64,000 nucleotides of DNA from Acanthamoeba sp. SK_2022b (lineage: Eukaryota; Discosea; Longamoebia; Acanthamoebidae): assembly GCA_027943245.1 (NCBI GenBank), contig JANDJZ010000094.1:52722-116721 (forward strand), read 5' to 3'. Below the pieces are notes generated by a model. That model was given only the letters and a program-made list of their open reading frames with translations. It had not been told where the DNA came from and made no database searches. This document shows, one piece after another, positions 32,276 to 43,661 of the stretch. The stretch's first letter is position 1; each line of letters starts with the position of its first letter. Both the position numbers and the translations under genes were made by a program.

Positions 32276-35048
32276 TTATTCCTTGCCCATTTGGGTGTTG
32301 AAGGAGGCAGCTATCGTGATCGACACATCCACCACCTTCTTGATCCTGCCGATGTCCACCTGGATCGAGTCTGCGACAAAAACAAATAAAAAACAATAAA
32401 CAATAGCATCAGAGCAAGAACATACGTGTGGCGTGCTCATGAGGCAAGGGTTGCGCTTACCGGGAACGTAGACGGGGATGTAGATGTGATTGGATTGCTT
32501 GGCCAGGTTGCGGAAATAGGTGAAGCTTCTGATGCTCTCGGGCAACAGCTCGATCAGAATGGCCTGGGTGGTAGGATCACATCATCAATGGAATACATCC
32601 TTTTATAAAAGGAATAACATCAATCAGGAGTACCTCTGGCGGTAGGAAAATTGTGTGGGAGAGGCCAGCGCCGTGAACGCCGATGAGAATGTTGGTCTTG
32701 GTGTACATCAGCTCGACCTGCTCCTTGAAGGTCATAGTCTCCAACCGCACGCTCGTGAACGATGCTGCGCCCCATTCACACGACACGCCACCCCAACACA
32801 CACACGAGAGAGAGAGAGAAAACCTCGCGCGCATGAGAACGTGCGAACGTGGGTCGTTCGGCGAACAACAAGTGACCTGCACCACGCGCACCTCGTCCTC
32901 TGGACACCTCCTGGAGGGCCTCCACGACCTGATTCTCGTTCGAGATCTTTCGGCTGATGCTGCGGCCCATGTAATCCTTTCGCAAGATAAGAGTTATCCG
33001 CGGCTCGTTGGGGATCTCCCTGCCGAGCATGCTGTGCCGCGATCACGCAAACGACCGGTATGATAAGCGCCGTGTGTGTGTCGTGTGTGTGTCGTGTGTG
33101 TGTCGTGTGTGTGTCGTGTGTGTGTGTGTGGTGTCGTGTGTGTCGTGCGCAGGCAGGTACCCCAGTTTGTCCAGGACAAAGCGGGAGAAGCCCTCCAGGA
33201 TATCGCTGTGGAAACAGGGCTCGCCGTGCGAGGCCCGCCATACGTTGTTGTGGATGAAGGTGCCATAACCTGGGCGCATGGGCGAGCATGAGTGCGTGGG
33301 CTCACATCACTCGAGACGAGCAGCTGCGCTCGATCGATGGCGACGCGATGCGCCTGTCGTCGGCTTACCTTCCCACGGCATGATCGCGTCCTTGAAGCAA
33401 ACCTTGCCTTTGCCGGCGAGCTGCAGACCGTGCATGAAGTCAGCTGCTACCACAATTTTTTTTTACGTTCATAAATTGTGTGAGAAATAAATATAAAAAA
33501 AACCAAGATATATAATATACAACACCATCACAGGCGGCCCGATGGGCCTACCCAAATCTGGGAAGGGGTCCCCTCTGGTGATGGTGGTGTGGTGGTGTGG
33601 TGGTGTGGTGTGACGTCGGAGGAAAAAGAATTGCTGTCAAACCGGGGTAGTACCTCATTGCCCAAGACAAGGGGATGGTCGGGCGAGAAGACCTTGAGAA
33701 TATCGGTGAAGGGCTCGGTTTTTTCGTGCATGTCCAGGAGCAGCACTTGCGTGTCCCGGTCCAGCTTGTCGACAACCTGTCACGCGCACACGCGAATGGC
33801 GATCAGATGGCGGTGCGGTACCGCAACAAGGGAAGCTCCCCTTTCCCACAGCACCTCGAGCGTCGTGAAGGCGTTGATCCACTCCCCGAGTTGGTGATAC
33901 AGATTCCACGCTTCGAAGCGCATGATGACCACCACCGGATTCTTTGCGCAGCAGCGGTGGGCAGACGCGCGTTCGTGTTAGCCTGGGGGCAGTCCGACAG
34001 GCCCCTCCTGTGAGCTGCGGGCGACCGTACCTCGTAGACGACGTCGCACTCGGTGGGCTGGCCAGCGGGGATCTCCTCGAAGTTGTTCCAGAGTGCGCGG
34101 CTGAACTTCGATCCCATCATGCGGTCGATGTCCCTCACCACCGACCGATCGACCTCGCACTGCGCGGAGAACGCGCCTGTGCTCCCCCACACCCCGCCGT
34201 AATCCATTTGCACAACATGGGCGGTCAGTTGCTCGCGCGTCACGCAATGGGGAGCGCGCGCACACACACGCACGGGCGGCCGAGAGGCCAACCTCGGCCA
34301 AAGTGGGGATGCTTGTTTTGTCCAGAGTTGTCGAAATCGGAGGGCGGGTTCCAAGGGATCTTCCCAAAGTCCACCACCTGAGGCAAGCACAGGTGGGGAC
34401 ACGAGCACGATGATAGAGGTGGTGAGGTGGCGGCCAGAGCAGTTGTGGAGGGCGCAGGATGAGGAGAGTTTCGATGTGAGCACCAGATTGAAGCCCTCGC
34501 AGATGGTCTGCGGTTTGTCGGAGCGGCTGCCGTAGCCTGGCAGCTGGTAGCACGTCACTCGGCCACGGCCGCCTGCGTTCTTGCACCAGTCCTTCTTCGA
34601 CTCGCGGAACCGTTGCACCTGCCAAATTTATATGTTTAAACATCGGTAACGCGCCTTCTGTTGGCCACCGTACCTGGGTGAAGCCTGTGCGGTCTTCGCA
34701 CATCTGCTCGGTGGGCGTTGTGCCGAGGCGAGCCAGCCACCGCTTGTATGCGTTGTGCTGGTACGTTGCGTCGGGGTCCACTCCTTGACTCTCCTTAGCG
34801 CGGGTAAAATTGGCCACATCAGCTCCCACAGTCTTGGCAAATCGAAGCAAAATCGAACCGATTCGCTCTTGCGCCGTGATGGTGTCGTTCAGTCTATCTG
34901 TCAGATCCTTCCATCGCGCCTCATCGCTCTGAGTGCGTGGTGAGGAATTCAAGGTGAAGTAGAACAGGGAGGCCATGGAAAGAATGATGACCACGACCAT
35001 GGCCATCTGGCTCGTCGTGAGACGCGATGAGGGAACGGCCGTCTTCAT
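32276..35048 (-). CDS. GT61-type (DUF563) glycosyltransferase, copy B (inverted paralogue)
   Basis: Twelve minus-strand exons with the same structure as copy A: 34674-35048, 34484-34618, 34293-34377, 34031-34176, 33855-33941, 33662-33776, 33369-33446, 33161-33269, 32892-33031, 32634-32764, 32461-32563, 32276-32370; 532 aa. All frames and splice sites are intact, including the GC donor of intron 6. It differs from copy A by about twenty substitutions and a two-residue deletion (GSENK to GSK). The N-terminal anchor and the VHGAGLSHTIFL hallmark are conserved. Introns differ more: intron 6 carries unrelated sequence with a (GGTGTGGT)-type run near 33585-33610 on the plus strand, and intron 8 has an expanded GTGTGTC repeat. 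Substitutions without frame damage suggest that both copies are under selection. Confidence 0.85.
33069..33150. repeat. GTGTGTGTC-type microsatellite in intron 8 of GT61 copy B
   Basis: A run of TGTGTGTGTCG units, longer and more regular than the CA/CG-rich stretch at the same intron position in copy A (about 18572-18630). It shows repeat expansion or contraction since the duplication. Confidence 0.8.
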
Positions 35049-35164
35049 CTTTCGCTCTCTTCTCGCCTCGCTGTAGGCGAGCCTAGTTCACGATACCCTA
35101 CGGGTCTGTAGCCCATGATCTTGTTTTGGTATGTTGTAGCTGTATAGATCCGTCATTGTCCATA

Positions 35165-35285
35165 AAAACAGGTGCCCGCAAGCAGTATAGATCCTAGCCT
35201 TGCCAAAAAAGCCGGCCACACCAAACAAAAGTACCCGCAAGCTGTATAGATCCTGTCTTGCCAAAAAGCGCCATACCACGTTTTT
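35165..35285. repeat. Two tandem units of about 58 bp
   Basis: Two consecutive copies share CCCGCAAGCxGTATAGATCCT and CTTGCCAAAAA with a few differences. They lie about 120 bp upstream of the GT61 copy B start codon, at the edge of the low-GC island. Confidence 0.7.
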
Positions 35286-37850
35286 TTGCGCATGCACTGA
35301 CACAGTCCCCCAAAAGGGAGGTGGTTGTGAGTTCAGCTTTCCAGGTTTTCGGGCGGTTCCAATAATGAATATTTAAATTGTTTATTGTGCGTGTTGCCCA
35401 AATGAAGAAATGCTAGTATTTCCACAATTAAGAGAGGACTCCCTTAAGCCTCTGTGCATCAAGTTTAATTAATCATTATACCTTGTAGATCAAGAAGGTC
35501 TTGCTGAGTTTGATCCCAAGAGCACACTTGTAGTAGTTGGTATAGAACCAGGAAGCTCCTCTATTATCAAATGAGAGGTCGAAAATGACTGGTGTTTTTT
35601 TGTGTGTTCATTCCTTGGAATGCAGCACTATCAGGGGAATTAATCAAATTAATCACACAGAGATTGTTATTTCAGGATTGGCATAATTTAGGGGAGGGTT
35701 CAAGAGCAATAAAACAGATTTTAATTGGGTAAAATTTCAGTTTTTGTTGAAACAAAACAAAATTGTGTTTAAACAAAATCCATTTTAGAAAGATGGTCGA
35801 ATTTTTTGGTGTTGCAAAAGGAAGTTAAATTTACTGATGGTCCTCCTTTGAGGTGAGGTGGAGGCAGTGTACTGCTTGTTGAGAAGTTTGATGATGGATG
35901 GCCACACAGGCGCCCAGATTCGCATTTGCCTTGTCATCCTCTCTCTATGTGACCTTGGGAGCTTATGTTGTGTTCACCACCATGTGAGCAAAATGCATTC
36001 TTCTTTGGCTAACCACATGCATGGCACTTGTTGGCCCCCTCTTCCTCTTCTTGTCTTCTTGTGCCTCCATCTGATGTGCAGTGGTATCATTCTGTTGTAA
36101 TGTTGGGGAGTTACCCAGCAATGGGTTGGTGGGGGTAGAAATTTTGCTGGCATAGGCCATAATGGTTCTGATTTGGCGGCTGCTCTTCCTGGGCAGTTGT
36201 TTATAGAGAGTCTGTTGATTTTCCTCCAATGGATAGGTCTTGCTATAGTTCTCTGGCGATTTTTTCACAGAGTAGGTGCTCCCATTGTGTGTTGTCAAAC
36301 ATGCCAGAGCAGGGTATGTTGGCGCATGTGCATGGCACTGTAGGCGTGCAACCTGACCATGGCGTGGTCACAGCCTGTGCACACATCATGACCACCCACC
36401 AATTACACACACCTCCACACATGCACTTAGCAGTCTCCTGGAAAGCTCTTGTCCCACCTTGTCCTGCTCACACATCTGGCAACTCACAAGGTGTCCCTCT
36501 TAAGTGCTAGGGTGCTGTGCCCACCAAATCACTCAATGCATTCAACACCACCCTGTGGCGTTGCTGAAACATCAACATCCAATGACACCCAGTACCTCTG
36601 ATCCCGGACCAAGGTACATATACAATACTTTCTGTTATGAGAATCAATTGTACTTTCTGTTATAACATGTAAAAAATTGATTTTTTGTCTTTAGAATAGG
36701 ACCACAATGCCTAGACCCTGTGTGCTCACACCCAACCGCCTAGCCCATCAGGCGTGAGAAATTCACCCCAACCCTGTGCTGCAAAGATTGGGTGGATGAG
36801 GGGCGGAAAGGTTGGGAATGTCCTCATGGTTGAAGGCTCGCCCAAACCCTTCCATGTCCAGTTGATAGCCCATATAAGTCTTCATTGTAGTGCTCAAGGC
36901 TTCAGCTAGCTTGCTGCCACAACCTCACAGGCCAAGGTGGTGAGTAGGCTGCAATGCTACAATTTGTAAGCAAATGTGTTGGACGTACCACACATCTGGT
37001 TTAGCACATCACCTTGATAGGAGCACTGGGTGTCAGCATAGAGGGCCAGATGTCAATGTCCATACTCAGCTTCATGCTCGAGTGACAGCAGCTCAGCAAG
37101 AGCCCAGGTGGTGCAGCACGCAGATGCTCTACAATGGGTTGAACAATTGGAACAAACTTATTACATGCCTGTATCTTCAAGTGCCTTCCTCTGGTGTGTG
37201 GTACTCAGTGTATGCTGAATGAGGCATGTACACCTCTTGCTGGTGCCATCAGAGCAGCAAAGAGCAGATCATTGGTGTTGAAGACTGCAGCATGGTACAG
37301 GTAGGGACAGGAGAGTGCCTTTGTGACCATCAGCGCCTGCTGGACATGTGACCTGGTACTGTATGTGGGCCATGAGTATGTCATCTGTGGGCTCACCATC
37401 TGCTTCTGCAAGCTGCTTGACCTCAGTAATATACTGCTCAGAAGGGCTACCTTGCAGGTAACAGTGTATGAGGCACAAGAACAGACCAGTTGATGGGCAA
37501 GGCAAGGAGAGGCAAGAGAGCAAGGACAACCCCATCTCCTCCAGCTCATGTGCTCAGAGAGCATTGCTGATGAGCTTTGACAGGAGGCCATCGAGAGAGC
37601 GATAGATTATGGTGATGATTAGAGCCAGTTGTGGCCACACTGTTCTGCTAGCTGCTGGCAAGCATGTGGAATGTGGCAATGGTGGAGTACAGGTGCTGCA
37701 TGAGTGATGTCTCAATGCCTGGCACGTTCTCAAAGAGTAAGAGGAGGGAGCATCTCCTCCTTGCTCTCCCATGCCATCAACTGTGTCACCTGTGGGGAGC
37801 GGAACCAGCACTTGGTCTGGAAACAGTCAAAACGTTGACAGCTGGGATGG

Positions 37851-38378
37851 ATGGTTTCTAGACTAGGCCTCTTCCCCATCCTGCCAACAGACATCCCCAC
37901 AGTACCTGCAACAAGTCCAAAGACGGGACCACCCACTGAGGACACTGACCAAGAACACAAGGAGGCCAAGGACAAAGGAAAGATCATCCAGTCCCAGATC
38001 GACAAAGAACTGTTTCTGAGCACAAGAAGAGGAAGAAAATCAAGGCATGGGACAAGAGAGCAAGGTGTTCCCTTGGCATCCTCCTCCACTCTCTCCAGCC
38101 TCTCTGCTTCCCTTTGCGGACACATGGTCAACCTGCATGAGGTGTGCCTGACACACTACAAGTGCTACAGGCCACTCATGCTGGGCTACCACCAGACAAC
38201 TCCATGCACTGAAGATGGCTGGCCAGGACATGGTCCACATGCCTACATCAACAAGGTCACTGGCATTGCAGCAAAGCTATGTGCCACCAGTGTCAACTTC
38301 AACAACACCCTGGTTGCACTAACCATTATCAATGGATTAATGAGTAAGTGCATCTTTGGGCTGTGGTGGTTGAGCTGA
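37851..38378 (+). CDS. Unrecognised ORF in mobile-element island 2
   Basis: An open frame of 175 codons; the first codon given is ATG at 37851. The N-terminal third is Pro/Thr-rich (IPTVPATSPKTGPPTEDTD), followed by a charged EHKEAKDKGKIIQSQIDKEL helix and then a Ser-rich linker and a more structured part (YINKVTGIAAKLCATSVNFN). It may be one exon of a gag-like or other element protein. No homology is recognised, and the codon usage is that of the island. It may equally be a chance open frame. Confidence 0.25.
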   Translation: MVSRLGLFPILPTDIPTVPATSPKTGPPTEDTDQEHKEAKDKGKIIQSQIDKELFLSTRRGRKSRHGTREQGVPLASSSTLSSLSASLCGHMVNLHEVCLTHYKCYRPLMLGYHQTTPCTEDGWPGHGPHAYINKVTGIAAKLCATSVNFNNTLVALTIINGLMSKCIFGLWWLS

Positions 38379-39066
38379 TGTGCATCAGGTCAATGCTCAC
38401 CTCGTTGTTTTGTGATGAAAAAGGTAAGATGGTGAAAAAGTCACATCTGTGGATGTACAGAATATACATGGGTTCACCTTGGGTCATGTACAGGCATTTT
38501 TGGGTTCATTAAAAAGCATTGTTACTTTTTTCTGAATACTCTGTTCTTCATGTGAAGTCCTGTCAGATTTTGCTGTGCCAGCTACTCACCCCATAAGCAA
38601 TTATTGGACAATGGCTTTGCATTGGCAAACACCAATGCAAAGACTGAATCTTACAGCTGGAAGTTCACAGTTACAGGATCATCCATTCAGGGTTTCGCTA
38701 CCTTGCATTTTTGTCTTTGCATGACAACACCAAACCACCTCTTCAACATCTAAATGACAGCAGGACTGCCCACCCCAGTTGATTTTGTTTATCCATCTGT
38801 AAATTTAACTCCATTTTCACAACACCATGACGATGCTTGTTGCTTTGTGACACTTACAAAAGAAATGTTATTTCTTCAGCATTTTCAGGTTGATGGCTTT
38901 GGTGGCCGAGTGCGCAACAACCAAGTTTGCCCATTCGTATTCATCGTTGGGCGCCGGGAGCGAAGGAAACCTCTGGCCTGGGAAGGTAGAGCACTACCTC
39001 ACCCCTGAAGCGAAGGTCTGCTGGAGGAAGTGGTACTGAAGAAGGAGTGAGGACCAGTATTGAGCG

Positions 39067-42000
39067 ATGAGCGGCATCAAGAAGGGTGGCTCGAGCCGCA
39101 ATAAGAAGTTGGGATGGAGGATAGGCTCAAGTGGGCAGAACGTTAACCACAACGTGCCAATCGCCCCCAAAGCCAAAACCAAGAAGCACTCCACTGATGT
39201 AGTTAAGCTACACATGGTGGTACGAGTCAGCCGCGCTTTTCTCTCTTCAAGCTAGCTGGCTCCAGCCCCTTCGACTTAGTTGACCAACGATTTCTTCATT
39301 TTTGCTTTCAATCTCGCGTTGGACGGAAATCTCTCTCATCTCGCCCGGGCGAGCGCAGAAGTTGAAGGATACACGCAACTACATTCAGGAGGTCCAGACC
39401 AAGATCGACAAGTTCACTCGCAGCAACTCCAGTACGCTCCCTGCATTTTGTCTCACTCGGTGGTCGCCGTTCAGCCGCACCTTCAACTTCGTAGCCGTCG
39501 GCTTCTGTCACTGTCAATCACCCATTTACTGCTCACGTTTCTTCATGTGTCGTCCTCTCATACATCACTGATTGTTGCTTTGCTCTGCAGAAACGATGTA
39601 CCACGCGCGTTCCCTGGCCGAAGTGTTCGACAAGGGGACCACCTTGGTCGCCGAGAATGAAACCGAGCTCGGTACGCGCCCCAACCTCTGCCGCTCTCGT
39701 TGCAACGCCTGCACACGCACTGACCTCTTTCTCGTGCCCTTCCCAGAGAACTGTCTGACATCTGCCGGTAAGCTGCTTCGACGCATCGGTGACATGCACG
39801 CCGAATTCGTACGCTGCCGCCTCGTCTCGTCTCGTTTCGTTGTGTCGTGTCCGGCGGTGGCTCCACGCGCAATCATGTGCTGACGTCCCCTTCTCCCTGT
39901 GGTGGCGTGCAGTGCGAGGAGCTGACGAAGCTGGTCACCAGCACCACCATGCGGGAGGAGTACGAGGAGGCCAAGGTTCGCCGCCGTCTTCTCCCCGACG
40001 GCTCGAGCCGTCGCAAGTTGGTGTGTCGCACTGAGCGCTTCTTATGTGTGGCCGTCGTGCGCGTGGTGATGTCCCAAATGCAGAGGGAAAAGAAGAAGTA
40101 CGACAAAACGCGGGCCAACTACGACGCGGCAGTGCTCAAGGTGCGGTCGATCAACGCCAAGAAGGGCCAGGTCAACCTGGAGAAGCTGGCCGAGGCCGAG
40201 GACGAGCGGGACCGCCTGAAGGAGGTGTTGATGCTGGAGCAGGTGCAGACGGGCATCAGGCTGCAGCACACCCTCGTGAAGGGCCTCATGAACACGGCCG
40301 ACCTCGTGTGGGCCTTTGCGCAGGCCCTCGACTCGCACTACCAGAACTGCGCTCACCAGCTCGTCTCCTCCGTGCCCGACATCCAGTCCTCCAAGCAGCG
40401 CCTCCAGATCCAGGTGCCCGCCGCCGCCGTCTCCCCCTCGCCGCCTCACGGTACAACCATGCGCCCTCCCCCTCCGTCCAGCGTGTCTCGTGTGGCTGAC
40501 TCCACGGGGGGCGAGACAGCGCCCGCGGTGACGCTGAACGAAACGGCGGACTTGAGCGAGGCCTCGGGTTCGGCCGACGTCGTGCCCGAGGTCTTGGTGA
40601 CGTCACCTGGCCTGGACAAGTCGGCGGGATCGGAGCCCTCGTCGCCCAACCCCCCACGCAAGGTTTGCACCCCCCTTCCGACCTCGCCTCCGATTGGCCA
40701 ACTCTCTCTGGCCTCACTTTGTGCCCCCTCCCCCGTGTGCGTGCGCGCGCGCGCGATTACAGAAAGACTACTACAAGTTCTATCGGCGCTCTGTGGAAAT
40801 GAAGCCTGGGCTGCTGACCGCGTCGACCCCGATTAGCCGCGCGGGCTCGAGTTCCATCTCCAGCGTCGCCTCGCCGCTTGTGACTGCCACCGCGCCCGCG
40901 TCGGGCAGCAAGTCCTCCCCGTCCTCGCCCTCGCCCTCCCCCCTGGCGCAGTCTCCCGTCGTTCTCCGGAATCCGCATGAGAGGCTCAGCCAGATGACAC
41001 GGCAGGTATGCCAAGCAATCACGCTCACACACACGCACACACACGCACACGCATTCCAGCGCGTGCGCAATGGCAACTTGGCCTGATATTGTCGACAAAC
41101 AAAACGACTCGCAGCGGAGCTTCACGTCGGGGTCCATGCCGATGCGCCTGGAGCCGCCCGACGCCACCGTGCGCTACGGCGGCAACAAGGGCGGGGGGTC
41201 GGCCCTCCAGCTGCGGCGCGCCTCTGCGCGGCAGCTCAAGACCTCGCTGGCCTCCAGCTTGAGCCCCGCCACGCCACCCGCGGCGCTTATCCCACCGCGG
41301 CCGCTCGAGTGGCCGCCGGCCACGCCGTCGGCATCGCCATCGACACCGACACCGACGGCGTCTTCCGCCTCCGGGCTGATGTCGGCCGGCGCCACGCGGA
41401 TTCAGGTCCGACCCAGAAAGGCCATCACCATCTCTGGCGGCTCCGCGCCGGGCCTGGTCGGCAGCGCCAATGGTGGCAATGCCGACGGCGCCGAGGACGC
41501 GAGCGACGAGAGCGAGGGCTCGTCGACGATTCCCAAGGGCACGCGACAGCTGCAGACCAGCGGCCAGAGCCGGCTGCGAAGCAGGTCAGTGATGCAGAGC
41601 TGGTCGAGCACGGTCGAGCGCGAGATCCACCACGGCCTCGCGGGCAGCGGCAGCGACCGTGACCGCGACACGGAGGAGGAAGGCGACCAGAGCAGCAGCA
41701 ACAACGACCAGGTCTACACCGCGGACGAGGAGGAGAAGGAGTGGCCCGACAGCTTCGACGACGTCCCGGCCTACTCCGAAGACGACGCCGACGACGACGC
41801 CGCCGCCGACTACGAATCCATGACTTCATCCAGGGTAAGGGGCCGCCGCCTCTCTCTCTCTCTCTCTCTCTCTGCCACCCACACTTGCCTCTTCAATGCG
41901 CTCCGGACCGGGCTGCACTCGCGTCTCACTTGCCGTGGTGGCCGCTGCACAGGAGCTGTCCGCGGCGGCGGGGCCAGACAGCCTGTCGATGTCGCCCCAG

Positions 42001-43596
42001 TCCGGCGAGTTCTTTGTGCCCGCCGCGCACGGGAAGGGCGCGTTCATGTTTCACGCCATTCGCAGGAAGGGGAAGCGGCATTCGAAGAAGGTCACCCTCG
42101 TCATCGACGTTCCGCAGGTACCCCGCGGGCCGCGGCTCACCTCGCCCCTGCGCGTGACAATCAACTGTTGGATCGAATGGCTCACCGCCGCTCCTCTCCG
42201 CTCCCCCCCCCCAATAACCGTGTTAGCAAACGATAGCCATGTGTGAGCTACGCAGGGCTTCTCCCACCGTCATGCCCATCGACTCCCTGCTTCAGGTCAG
42301 CCCTCCTCTCCTCGCAGCGACAACAGCGCTCCTGGCATGCACGATGGCTAGGCACTGATGTGGTGGACGGCTTGTGGGTGGTGGTGGTGGGCATGCGGCA
42401 GGTGACGCGACCGGCAGCGGGGCATCGCAAGAAACTCCACCTGCTGTGGAAGCTCAAGGAGATTCCCGAGAAGTTCATTTTCCACAGCTCGGCCGAAGGG
42501 GAGCGCTTCTACCAGGCCTTCTGGGCCGCCAAGATCCGGCCCGTACGGCTCTCCTCCGTTTGTTTTCCTCTGTCCATGAGCTTGCCCCCCTTGACCTTGT
42601 TGTGGCTGAACTCTCTCTCTCTCTCTCTCTTGTATGTGTCGACTCGCCAGTCCATCAGCGCGGCGCTGCAGAAGCCGCCGCGCACAGAGACCATCGAGAT
42701 CTTCATCGGAAACTGGAACCTGGGTACCGAGACACGGCCACACACGTTGGGCCTGACCACACAAGCAATGTCCCGAACGACGGACGTGCTCACGAGTTTC
42801 GTTGTGGTGTGTGCGTGTGTTTTACTTGGAACCTCTCTCTCTCTCTCTCTCTCTCTTGTACTTCAGGCGACGCACCGCCGCCGGGTTCGTTGGCCGAGTG
42901 GATACCGCGCGACAAGCACGACATCTACGTCATCGCCGTGGAGGAATGTAAATACGCCCCGCGACACGGCAATGCCTCCTGCGAAGTCGATTGGTTCAAC
43001 TGCGTCCAATCCCATCTCGGACCCAATTATATCAAGATGGCCGGCCTGTCGCTGCAGTCCATCCGGCTGCTGGTCCTGGTGCGAAGGGAGCACTACTACA
43101 AGATCAGCAACATCGAGAAGGAGAAGGAGGCCACGGGCATCGCCAACGTGGTGGGCAACAAGGGCGGCATCGGCGTCGCCTTCTCCTTCTACGAGACCAG
43201 CCTGTGCTTCGTCGGCGCCCACCTCGCCGCCCACCTCGAGATGGTGCCGGCTCGCAACAAGAACTACCACCAGCTCATGCGCGGCCTGCGGCTGGGCCGC
43301 TACCCGGGCGACATGCACAACCAGTTCGACCACCTCTTCTTCACGGGCGACCTCAACTACCGCATCGCCATGGAGCGCGAGGAGGTGCTCCGGCTCGTCC
43401 ACGACCGCCGCTGGGACACGCTCTACGCCCACGACCAGCTGCGCGCGCAGCGCGATCAGAACAAGGTCTTCTGCGAGTTCAACGAGGGCGCCATCACCTT
43501 CGCGCCTACGTACCGATACAACCGCGGCGATCGCACCTACAGCGAGGAGGTAAGGGACCTACCTCCCCACCGCACCTTGTCCCTTCTGCTAACGTC

Positions 43597-43661
<65 letters not shown>

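Larger units (their letters stand above)
35070..38890. other. Lower-GC mobile-element island 2
   Basis: AT-richer sequence with short, broken frames lies between the upstream end of GT61 copy B and the 5-phosphatase gene. Frames at 35963-36298 (-), 37205-37591 (-) and 37851-38378 (+) show some Lys/Glu-rich or Ser-rich protein character, but no family that I can name. 38.40-38.65 kb repeats sequence from 24.25-24.46 kb in island 1, which ties the two islands to the same element family. Confidence 0.65.

Noticed and set aside
34000..35048. Minus-strand frame of 356 codons in GT61 copy B suggesting a different, longer first exon
   Set aside because: It is open only because introns of copy B happen to lack stops in that frame. 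The sequence after the first 125 codons is out of frame with the conserved protein.
39760..39770. GTAAG donor inside exon 4 of the 5-phosphatase gene
   Set aside because: Splicing there would remove KLLRRIGDMHAEF, which continues the BAR helix in frame and ends at a proper GTACG donor at 39809.
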